A DNA stretch of 29,922 nucleotides from an uncultured Anaerolineales bacterium (GTDB taxonomy: Bacteria; Chloroflexota; Anaerolineae; Anaerolineales; Villigracilaceae): NCBI GenBank assembly GCA_937928015.1, contig CALFXA010000008.1:1-29922 (forward strand), in the 5' to 3' direction. The position numbers were made by a program, and so were the translations under genes. The notes below the pieces were generated by a model. That model ran no database searches. It was not told the DNA's origin and saw nothing but the letters and a program-made list of their open reading frames with translations. Below are positions 22,258 through 29,294 of this stretch, piece after piece (positions within the stretch are counted from its first letter, which is position 1; every line of letters begins with the position of its first letter).

Positions 22258-23794
22258 ACTCAAATCGATTCAATCCACCTTGGGACGGTGGTTCGCCGCG
22301 CCCTGGTACCCGCTCGCCTTCAGCCTGTACCCCGGGCTGGCCCTGCTCTCCGTTAACATGGGACAGATCGAGGCAAGCGCGGGCCTGCGCGTGCTGCTCG
22401 TCTCGCTGGCCTTCGGGCTGATGTTGTTCTTCCTCTTAGGCTTAATCCTGCGCCAAATCCATCGCGCGGCCTTCCTCGCCACCTTGTGGATGGCGCTCTT
22501 CTTTTATTATGGTCACGTCTATAACCTGATCCAGGACAAATACCCCGACTTCAACTCCACGCCCTGGCTGCTGTCGCTGTGGGGCGTGTTGATGATTCTG
22601 TCCGTGATGTGGGCCACGCGCCCGAAACTGAAGATCGCGAACCTGGCCGTCAGCTTGAACGTGGTCACGCTTGGGCTGGTGGGGATGTCTGGGGGGCAGG
22701 TCCTGTTCGGGTCCACGGCGGGGAACGGGCATCGCGCCGCCGCGGAGTTCGCCCCCGTCCAGGCGTTGAATCCGCCCGAAGGGCAGGCGCTTCCCGACGT
22801 CTATTACTTCATCCTCGACTCATACACGCGCGCCGACCTGCTCCAATCGGCTTACGGCTACGACAACAGCGACTTCCTGGCGGCCCTCGAAGAGCGCGGA
22901 TTTTACGTGGCGGAGTGTAGCCAGGCCAACTTCACGCGCACCGAGCTTTCGCTGGGTTCGTCGCTGAATATGCTCTACTTGCAGGACCTCGACAGCAAGT
23001 TCACGCCCGAGAGCGAGGCGCGCAGCCGCCTGTGGGACTCGCTCAAGCACAGCGCCGTGCGGTACAATTTCGAGAGCCTCGGCTATCAGACCGTTGCCTA
23101 TGCCACGGGCTTCGCCTGGAACGAACTGCGCGACGCCGACCATTTCTACAGTCCGCCGCCGCTCTCCTCGGGGCTGAGCGAGTTCGAAGGGCTCTTCCTG
23201 CGCACTACGCTGGCGCGCTACGCCGAGGACCTGGGCTGGGTCGACGATGACGCGATTATGGCGCAGGAATACCGAGACCGCTTCAACACCGTCTTCGACA
23301 GCCTGGATGACGTCGCGCGCAACCCCGCCCCGACCTTTGCCTACATCCACCTTATCTCGCCGCATCCGCCCTTCGTCTTTGGCCCTGATGGACAGCCGAC
23401 CGATCCCGCGAAGTTCTGGAACGACAAGCGCCTGTATCCCAGCAGCCTGTACAAGCAGGGCTACACCGACCAGATGACCTTCCTGAACGGGAAGATGCTG
23501 GATGCCATCGATACCATCCTGAAGAATTCCGACACGCCACCCATCATCATCCTGCAAGGCGATCACGGTCCCTGGTTGCAGCCCAAGACCCAGCACATGT
23601 TCATCCTGAATGCCTACTATCTGCCTGGACATAACGACGAGCTTTACCCGACCATCTCGCCTGTCAACACCTTCCGCCTGATCTTCGACGACTACTTCGG
23701 CGGCGATTATCCTTTGCTCCAGGACCTTTCCTACTACTCGCCCGTTCCCAAGTTGTATCAATTTTCCGAACTCCCGAACCTCTGTGAGAAATAA
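22250..23794 (+). CDS. Membrane-anchored alkaline phosphatase/sulfatase-fold enzyme (LtaS-like layout)
   Basis: 514 residues. About four or five membrane helices (25-160) are followed by an extracytoplasmic sulfatase-like domain (PF00884 type) from about 185. Asp190 (I-L-D-S-Y) begins the metal site. N-F-T-R-T-E-L-S (227-234) is the nucleophile region, with a Thr candidate. H-L-I-S-P-H-P-P-F (His367, His372) and G-D-H-G (437-440) complete the metal ligands. There is no C/S-x-P-x-R formylglycine motif, so it is not a classical sulfatase; the Thr fits LtaS/EptA-like phosphotransferases, which add phosphoglycerol or phosphoethanolamine to surface polymers. The precise reaction is unknown. Start overlaps the upstream gene by eight bases; the stop abuts the next ATG. 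Confidence 0.78.
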   Translation: MNRLKSIQSTLGRWFAAPWYPLAFSLYPGLALLSVNMGQIEASAGLRVLLVSLAFGLMLFFLLGLILRQIHRAAFLATLWMALFFYYGHVYNLIQDKYPDFNSTPWLLSLWGVLMILSVMWATRPKLKIANLAVSLNVVTLGLVGMSGGQVLFGSTAGNGHRAAAEFAPVQALNPPEGQALPDVYYFILDSYTRADLLQSAYGYDNSDFLAALEERGFYVAECSQANFTRTELSLGSSLNMLYLQDLDSKFTPESEARSRLWDSLKHSAVRYNFESLGYQTVAYATGFAWNELRDADHFYSPPPLSSGLSEFEGLFLRTTLARYAEDLGWVDDDAIMAQEYRDRFNTVFDSLDDVARNPAPTFAYIHLISPHPPFVFGPDGQPTDPAKFWNDKRLYPSSLYKQGYTDQMTFLNGKMLDAIDTILKNSDTPPIIILQGDHGPWLQPKTQHMFILNAYYLPGHNDELYPTISPVNTFRLIFDDYFGGDYPLLQDLSYYSPVPKLYQFSELPNLCEK

Positions 23795-24736
23795 ATGCCA
23801 ACTGTTTTGCTGACCGCCCCCTATATGCTCCCGTTCGTGGAGCGCTTCCGCCCCGTCTTCGAAAAGCACGGCCTCGACCTGATCATCCCCGATGTGCTGG
23901 AACGCATGGAGGAAGCCGACCTGCTGAAATATGCGGGCCAGTTCGACGGCGCCATCTGTGGCGACGACCGCTACACCGAGCGGGTCATTGCCGCCTGCGC
24001 TCCCCGTTTAAAGGTCATTTCCAAGTGGGGGACGGGGGTCGATTCCATCGACGCCTCGGCCTGCTCCCGTTACGGCGTGACTCTGTGCCGCACCCCCAAC
24101 GCCTTCACCACCCCCGTGGCGGATTCCGTGCTGGGCTACATGCTGGCCTTCGCCCGCCGTCAGCCGTGGATGGACAGGGAGATGAAGAGCGGCAAGTGGG
24201 AGAAGATCCCCGGCAAGACCCTCAGCGAATGCACGCTGGGTGTGGTGGGCGTGGGCAACGTCGGCAAGGCTGTCGTCCGCCGCGCGCGGGCCTTCGGCAT
24301 GCAGGTCTACGGCACCGACATCGTGGACATCGACCACGTCTTCGTGGGCGAGTCGGGCATCCAGATGACCGACCTGCCGACCCTGTTGTCCAATTCCGAT
24401 TTCGTCTCGATCAACTGCGACCTGAATCCCACCTCGCATCATCTGATGAACGCCGACACCTTCGCGCTGATGAAGCCGACCGCCGTCCTGATCAACACCG
24501 CGCGCGGACCGATTGTCGAAGAGCAGGCGCTGATCGCCGCTTTGCAATCAGGTCGTATCGCAGGTGCCGCCCTGGACGTGTTCGAGTTCGAGCCGCTGCC
24601 CCTCGAAAGTCTGCTGCTCCAGATGGACAACGTGATGCTCGCTCCGCACAACTCCAATTCCAGCCCCGCCGCCTGGGAACGCGTTCACTGGAATACGATC
24701 AAGAACTTGGTTGAAGGGCTGGGGATCCCTTTTTAG
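23795..24736 (+). CDS. D-isomer-specific 2-hydroxyacid dehydrogenase (SerA-like)
   Basis: 313 residues, starting directly after the previous stop. The NAD-binding loop is GVGNVG (152-157) in the central Rossmann domain. Catalytic residues by family pattern are Arg237 (N-T-A-R-G-P-I-V), Glu266 (V-F-E-F-E-P-L-P) and His285 (A-P-H-N-S). No C-terminal ACT domain is present, so it is not a full-length regulated 3-phosphoglycerate dehydrogenase. Members oxidise 2-hydroxyacids or reduce 2-keto acids. In glycan loci they may work on aldonate or glycerate-type substituents; here that is inferred only from the operon. Its stop codon TAG is part of the left inverted repeat of the next cassette, so the original C-terminus may have been a little different. 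Confidence 0.88.
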   Translation: MPTVLLTAPYMLPFVERFRPVFEKHGLDLIIPDVLERMEEADLLKYAGQFDGAICGDDRYTERVIAACAPRLKVISKWGTGVDSIDASACSRYGVTLCRTPNAFTTPVADSVLGYMLAFARRQPWMDREMKSGKWEKIPGKTLSECTLGVVGVGNVGKAVVRRARAFGMQVYGTDIVDIDHVFVGESGIQMTDLPTLLSNSDFVSINCDLNPTSHHLMNADTFALMKPTAVLINTARGPIVEEQALIAALQSGRIAGAALDVFEFEPLPLESLLLQMDNVMLAPHNSNSSPAAWERVHWNTIKNLVEGLGIPF

Positions 24737-24762
24737 TACACGGATTTCACGGAAAGCACGGA
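24732..24762. repeat. Left inverted repeat of the GxxExxY cassette
   Basis: It begins with TTTAGTACACGGAT, a perfect reverse complement of 25328-25341, and continues with two CACGGA units at nine-base spacing that are also mirrored on the right. About 26 of 31 positions match. It contains the stop codon of the dehydrogenase gene. Confidence 0.8.
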
Positions 24763-24794
24763 GAATCTTTCGGTTGACGGAGGAGAAAATTAAG

Positions 24795-25199
24795 ATGGCT
24801 CGAAAATTCGAGGGGAAACATTCGGACATTACCGAAAAGATTTTAGGCGCTTTCTTCCAACTCCACTCCGAGCTTGGTTTCGGATTCTCGGAAAAGGTCT
24901 ACGAAGCCGCGCTGGAGGCCCTGTTGACCGAGATGGGCCTGACGGTCGAACGACAAAAAGAAATCAAAGTGTATTATCATGGCCGAGTTGTCGGCGAGTA
25001 CAAAGCTGACATAATTGTCAATGGCGTGGTCCTGTTGGAGCTTAAGTCGGTGGACCGCCTCATCGAGGCGCATGATGCCCAGATGCTCAATTATCTAAAA
25101 GCCACCGAACTCGAAGTCGGCCTCCTGCTGAATTTCGGCCGTCAGGCAGAGTTCCACCGCAGGGTGTACGACAACCCGCGCAAAGGCTCGCTTTCCTAG
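24795..25199 (+). CDS. GxxExxY protein (PD-(D/E)XK nuclease-like)
   Basis: 134 residues from ATG 24795, with GGAGGAG about ten bases upstream; the frame runs further up through the repeat but without homology. The hallmark is G-F-S-E-K-V-Y (GxxExxY), preceded by I-L-G-A-F-F-Q-L-H-S-E-L-G. Then E-Y-K-A-D-I-I-V-N-G-V-V-L-L-E-L-K gives the D ... E-x-K core of a PD-(D/E)XK nuclease fold (PF13366). L-N-Y-L-K-A-T and L-L-L-N-F-G near the end are also typical. Biological function is unknown. It has no evident glycan role and lies inside a 14-bp perfect (31-bp imperfect) inverted repeat, so it looks like a small inserted element. Confidence 0.88.
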   Translation: MARKFEGKHSDITEKILGAFFQLHSELGFGFSEKVYEAALEALLTEMGLTVERQKEIKVYYHGRVVGEYKADIIVNGVVLLELKSVDRLIEAHDAQMLNYLKATELEVGLLLNFGRQAEFHRRVYDNPRKGSLS

Positions 25200-25310
25200 G
25201 CCAGGAATCCACAACTCTGATGATATCCACGCACCCAAACATTTATCTTCACCCGACACGGATTGTTACATTCGTCACGGCTTGCAAGACTCCGTAAACC
25301 ACTGAAAATG

Positions 25311-25341
25311 TCCGTGGACTCCGTGTCATCCGTGTACTAAA
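25311..25341. repeat. Right inverted repeat of the GxxExxY cassette
   Basis: The reverse complement begins TTTAGTACACGGAT and then has two spaced CACGGA units, mirroring 24732-24762. It ends 12 bases before the SDR start codon. Bases 25200-25310 hold further scattered ACACGG/GTCACGG units but no gene. Confidence 0.8.
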
Positions 25342-25353
25342 GGAATCAACCTC

Positions 25354-26124
25354 ATGACCAAAACCATCCTCATCACCGGCGCGGCAGGCGGAATCGGCCG
25401 CGCAGCCGTCTCTCTGTTTGCGCAGAATGACTGGCGCGTCATCGGCGTGGACCGCCAGCCATTTGCCACCCTGAGCGAAGCCGATGGGTTCCCGCAGAAC
25501 GGACTCTTCATCCAGGCCGATGTGGCCCGCCCCGAGGACATGCAGTCCATTTTCGAGCAGGCGCACGCCTTCACGGACAGCCTGGACGCGCTGGTCAACA
25601 ATGCGGCCTTGCAGGTCGCCAAGCCGCTGGTCGAGACCAGCGTCGAGGAGTGGGATGCGGTCATGGCGGCCAACCTGCGCTCGGTCTTTCTGGGCGTCAA
25701 GCTGGCCTATCCGCTGCTCAAGGCACAGGGCGGAGCGGCGGTAGTCAATGTCTCGTCGGTGCATGCCGTGCAGACTTCGGCCAACATCGCCGCCTACGCC
25801 GCCTCCAAGGGCGGAATCCTGGCGCTGACTCGCGCGATGGCCATCGAGTTCGCGCCCGACCAGGTGCGTGTCAACGCCGTCCTGCCTGGCGCGGTGGACA
25901 CGCCCATGCTGCGCGCGGGACTCGACCGCGGCCACGTCGGTCATGGCGACATGCAGGAACGCCTCGACAACCTGGCCCGCAAGACCGTCAACGGACGGGT
26001 GGGTCAGCCTGCAGAGATTGCCCACGCCATCTACTTCCTGGCCGACAACGAACAGTCCTCGTTCATGACGGGCCAGGCGCTGGTGGTCGATGGCGGCGCG
26101 ACGGCTAGGTTGAGCACGGAATAA
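25354..26124 (+). CDS. Short-chain dehydrogenase/reductase
   Basis: 256 residues. The NAD(P)-binding loop is TGAAGGIG (8-15), N-N-A-A lies at 82-85, and the catalytic set is Ser135, Tyr148 and Lys152 (Y-A-A-S-K) with normal spacing. P-G-A-V-D-T-P-M and the C-terminal F-M-T-G-Q-A-L-V-V-D-G-G-A are standard for classical FabG-like SDRs. It is a different subgroup from the SDR at 9483. It could reduce a keto-sugar or a keto acid made by the dehydrogenase upstream, but the sequence does not decide the substrate. AAGGAA provides a ribosome site just beyond the cassette's right repeat. Confidence 0.85.
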   Translation: MTKTILITGAAGGIGRAAVSLFAQNDWRVIGVDRQPFATLSEADGFPQNGLFIQADVARPEDMQSIFEQAHAFTDSLDALVNNAALQVAKPLVETSVEEWDAVMAANLRSVFLGVKLAYPLLKAQGGAAVVNVSSVHAVQTSANIAAYAASKGGILALTRAMAIEFAPDQVRVNAVLPGAVDTPMLRAGLDRGHVGHGDMQERLDNLARKTVNGRVGQPAEIAHAIYFLADNEQSSFMTGQALVVDGGATARLSTE

Positions 26125-26167
26125 ATTGATTTGCGATTCAGTATTTATCTCTGAATTGTGATTGTCA

Positions 26168-26902
26168 ATGAAACCTGATCAATTCTTTGGGCTTGTGTTG
26201 GCTTATCCTTTCATATCACCTATCATTTTTGCGTTAGCCCATCGTTTGATGGAAAGCAGGCAGAAATACGGGTGGATGCAAGGATTGGTTGCTGTTCTTT
26301 TTATCAATATTATTCTCATATCCCTTATCTATCTATACGGATACAAACTCTATAGCCCTGTTCTTCTTTTCCTTATTCCGAGTCTTGCTGGTGGCCTCTT
26401 ACTTATTTTCCCCTTTGGGAATGTTTGGGCCCAAGGTCAGAAAGACGATACAAAGCCTAGCCGTTATAAGCGGATTAGTTTATTAAGCGCGTCTCTTTTG
26501 GCAGCCGCCTATGTTTTTTCTCCGTTGATTTCTTATGGCGTTGTTAAAGCCTGCGACGACTTGCATCGTAATTCGGCGGGGCCGCTGATTATGGCAATTT
26601 CAGCTTTTGAAAATTCGCGCGGAAATATTCCATCTGATGCTGGACTCCTTGTTCCAGAATTTATTGCAGAAACCCCCATTCCTACTTGTCTGATACCATA
26701 TTCATGGTTGAAGAATGACAGTGAAATAACTAAAGCGGTTTATCATACTGTTGAATGCGATGATGGCTCTCATTACCTTGTTGTTGTTTCGACCAGTTTA
26801 GGTTCAATACAAGCCTTTAACTTTTTATCAAGCACATGGTCAAAAGTTTATTCTTTTGATCCGTCCTGTCACAGTCCACTAGTTATATATCCTGATGATT
26901 AA
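26168..26902 (+). CDS. AT-rich membrane protein of unknown function
   Basis: 244 residues from ATG 26168; a TTG two codons upstream is in frame but less likely. About four membrane segments occupy residues 5-130, then comes an outer domain of some 115 residues with four Cys. The start of this domain (M-A-I-S-A-F-E-N-S-R-G-N-I-P-S-D-A) looks like the region after the N-terminal helix of type II/IV pseudopilins (short helix, G-x-x-P), but the rest does not support that. I do not recognise the family. The gene is strikingly AT-rich compared with both neighbours, which suggests recent acquisition. It lies within the operon, two bases before or overlapping the next gene. Confidence 0.7.
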   Translation: MKPDQFFGLVLAYPFISPIIFALAHRLMESRQKYGWMQGLVAVLFINIILISLIYLYGYKLYSPVLLFLIPSLAGGLLLIFPFGNVWAQGQKDDTKPSRYKRISLLSASLLAAAYVFSPLISYGVVKACDDLHRNSAGPLIMAISAFENSRGNIPSDAGLLVPEFIAETPIPTCLIPYSWLKNDSEITKAVYHTVECDDGSHYLVVVSTSLGSIQAFNFLSSTWSKVYSFDPSCHSPLVIYPDD

Positions 26903-26903
26903 A

Positions 26904-27713
26904 ATGAAACAAACCCTCAAAACCCTTCTCCCCTCCACCGTCCTGCAAACCGTCAAGAATACCTATGACGCCGTCCGCCGGCTGCCGCAGGTGCCAGACG
27001 CCTACCTGCATCCCTGGCGGCGCAAGAGCCGTGGACGGATGTACGAGTATCGGAACATCCACGCGGGCAAACGCTGCTTCATCATCGGCAACGGTCCCAG
27101 CCTCAAGCGGACCGACCTCTCGAAGCTCAAGGACGAATACACCTTCGGGATGAATCGCATCTACCTGATGTTCCCCGAGCTGGGATTCACCACCACCTAC
27201 TTTGCCTCGATCAACGACCTGGTCATCGAGCAGTGCGCCGAGGAGATTGCCGCCCTGCCGATTCCCAAGTTCCTAGCCTGGCATTCCAACCGTCACTTTC
27301 AGCGCCTGCCCGAGGATTTGGTCTTCCTTTACACCACCTACACGGGTCCGCAGTTTGCCTACGACCTGACCCGCCGCGTCTGGGAAGGGGCCACCGTCAC
27401 CAACGTGGCGCTGCAACTGGCCTTCTACATGGGCTTCGAGCAGGTCATCCTGATCGGCGTGGACCACAACTTCACCAGCAAAGGTGACGCCAACAAGACC
27501 GTCGTCTCGGATGGCGACGACCCGAATCACTTCGATCCACGCTACTTCGGCAAAGGCTTCCGCTGGCAGCTGCCCGACCTCGACACCTCCGAGATCGGCT
27601 ACACCCTGGCGCGCGATGCCTACCAGAAGGCGGGACGTCAGGTGCTGGATGCGACCGTCGGCGGCAAGCTGACCATCTTCCCCAAAGTGGACTACAATTC
27701 CCTCTTCGAATGA
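26904..27713 (+). CDS. DUF115 / GT42-like protein, candidate nonulosonate transferase
   Basis: 269 residues from ATG 26904; an alternative ATG at 26895 overlaps the upstream gene. G-N-G-P-S-L (62-67) after a beta strand (R-C-F-I-I) is the nucleotide-binding signature shared by DUF115 (MptE-like, PF01973) proteins and GT42 sialyltransferases such as CstII. A second conserved block, G-A-T-V-T-N-V-A-L-Q-L-A-F-Y-M-G-F ... I-L-I-G-V-D-H-N-F (162-190), corresponds to the S-G-V-Y-M ... G-I-D-F-Y region of GT42. DUF115 members are often found with nonulosonate loci, including Maf motility accessory factors that glycosylate flagellin. With two CMP-sugar synthetases in the window, this is the best candidate transferase for the activated nonulosonic acid (inference). 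Confidence 0.7.
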   Translation: MKQTLKTLLPSTVLQTVKNTYDAVRRLPQVPDAYLHPWRRKSRGRMYEYRNIHAGKRCFIIGNGPSLKRTDLSKLKDEYTFGMNRIYLMFPELGFTTTYFASINDLVIEQCAEEIAALPIPKFLAWHSNRHFQRLPEDLVFLYTTYTGPQFAYDLTRRVWEGATVTNVALQLAFYMGFEQVILIGVDHNFTSKGDANKTVVSDGDDPNHFDPRYFGKGFRWQLPDLDTSEIGYTLARDAYQKAGRQVLDATVGGKLTIFPKVDYNSLFE

Positions 27714-29230
27714 AAACCTCACCCTTTGCTGGACCCCGCGCCTGGCTCCCGTTTCTGATCCTGCTCCTCGCCCTCGGCGGGACTTTGCGCCTGCTCGACC
27801 TGACCGACCCGCCGCTGGACTTTCACCCCTCGCGCCAGTTGCGCAATTCCCTCGTCGCCCGCGACATCTACTACCACCTGCTGCCTAACACGGATGCGCA
27901 CACTCTGGCGTTGACCGAGTCCTTCCGCCGCTCGGTGGGGCAGTATGAACCGCCCATCATCGAGACCCTGGTCGCCTGGACCTATCGCCTGACGGGCGGC
28001 GAAAACCTCGCTATTCCGCGCCTCTGGGAATCCCTGTTCTGGCTGCTGGCGGGCGTCGCCCTGTTCGACCTGCTGCGCCGCGCCGTATCGCCCTGGGCCG
28101 CGCTCGGCGCGCTGACGTTCTATCTCGTCCTGCCCTTCTCTGTGGAGGCCAGCCGCTCCTTCCAGCCCGACCCGCTGATGACCTCCGCCTTCGTGGTCGG
28201 GATCTACTTCCTCTATCGCTGGTCGGAGTCATACGCGCTGAGCGGCGCGGGCGAAGCCCGCAAAGTCGAAACGCAGCAATGGCGCTTCGCCCTGCTTGCC
28301 GCCCTCTTCCTCGGCTTTGCCACGCTGGTCAAGGTGGTGATCGCCTTCTTCGTGGGGGCGGCGGCGGTCGCGCTGGTGTTGTTCACCCTCGGCTGGAATT
28401 TCTGGAAGTCGAAGCAGGTCTGGGCGATGGCCGCCGTGATGATTGCGCCCGCCTTCATCTTTTACGTGTTGCTGCACTCGGGTCGCTCGACGGAATACTT
28501 CTTCAGTTGGTCGGCGGCGCTGGTCCAGTTGATCACCACCACGGACTTTTACTCGAAGTGGCTGGCCTTTCTCGGCAGCCTGTTCGGGCTGACGGTGCTC
28601 TTCGCGGCCCTGGCTGGGACCTTCCTCGTCCAGCCGCGCCTGCGCTGGCTGCTGGTCAGCTTGTGGGTCGGCTACCTGGCCTATGGCCTGACGCTCCCGT
28701 TTCAGATGTACACGCACAGCTATTATCACGTCCAGTTGATTCCCATCATCGCGCTGGGGCTGGCCGGGGTATTGAATCCGCTCTTCGAGGCGGCAGCAGG
28801 CCAGGGTCGGGTGGTGCGGGCGGCCTTCGTCGCGGTGATCCTGGCCGTGGTCGGATATCAATCCTGGGTGGCGCGTTCCGTCCTCGTCGCGGAAGATTTC
28901 CGCCACGAGCCCGCCATCTGGGCGCAGATCGGCAAAGCCATCCCTGCGAACGCCGAGGTCATCGGCCTGACGCAGGAGTACGGATTCCGTCTGATGCTGT
29001 GGGGCTGGCGCAAGATCGACCAGTGGCCCGTGACCAGTGATCTGGCCGAGTTGCGCGGCTCGGATACGGACGCCGCCGCGCATTTCGATGTGCTCACCCA
29101 GGGCGAGGATTATTTCCTCGTCACGGCCTTCGGGCAATTGGAGAAGCAGCCCGCCCTGAAGAAGATTTTGGAAAAATATCCCGTGGCCGCCCAAGGCGAC
29201 GGATTCGTGCTGTACGATCTTAGAAAATAG
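27710..29230 (+). CDS. GT-C fold membrane glycosyltransferase
   Basis: 506 residues, start overlapping the upstream stop (ATGA). About eleven membrane segments are followed by a soluble tail of about 100 residues. The first external loop holds L-D-F-H-P-S-R-Q (36-43) and then A-R-D-I-Y-Y, the variant signature of GT-C enzymes where D-x-H-P-x-R-Q replaces the usual D-D/D-E. A later loop has E-P-P-I-I-E-T-L, and S-F-Q-P-D-P-L-M lies in the fourth segment region. It probably uses a lipid-linked sugar at the outer membrane face. Together with the genes at 4352 and 7900 it gives the locus three GT-C enzymes. A weak hairpin follows the stop. Confidence 0.8.
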   Translation: MKTSPFAGPRAWLPFLILLLALGGTLRLLDLTDPPLDFHPSRQLRNSLVARDIYYHLLPNTDAHTLALTESFRRSVGQYEPPIIETLVAWTYRLTGGENLAIPRLWESLFWLLAGVALFDLLRRAVSPWAALGALTFYLVLPFSVEASRSFQPDPLMTSAFVVGIYFLYRWSESYALSGAGEARKVETQQWRFALLAALFLGFATLVKVVIAFFVGAAAVALVLFTLGWNFWKSKQVWAMAAVMIAPAFIFYVLLHSGRSTEYFFSWSAALVQLITTTDFYSKWLAFLGSLFGLTVLFAALAGTFLVQPRLRWLLVSLWVGYLAYGLTLPFQMYTHSYYHVQLIPIIALGLAGVLNPLFEAAAGQGRVVRAAFVAVILAVVGYQSWVARSVLVAEDFRHEPAIWAQIGKAIPANAEVIGLTQEYGFRLMLWGWRKIDQWPVTSDLAELRGSDTDAAAHFDVLTQGEDYFLVTAFGQLEKQPALKKILEKYPVAAQGDGFVLYDLRK

Positions 29231-29240
29231 GACGCGGACG

Positions 29241-29265
29241 AGACAGCCCGTCAGCATGGCTGTCT
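29241..29265. other. Weak hairpin between GT-C and GT2 genes
   Basis: AGACAGCC and GGCTGTCT form an 8-bp perfect stem around a nine-base loop, followed by GTTTCCC. It is too weak and lacks a U-tract for confident termination; it could be a partial stop or a small repeat. Confidence 0.3.
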
Positions 29266-29294
29266 GTTTCCCGCTGTGCCCCCACGATCATCCC

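Noticed and set aside
22250..23794. Formylglycine sulfatase acting on the sulfated glycan
   Set aside because: The C/S-x-P-x-R activation motif is absent and the layout is that of membrane phosphotransferases.
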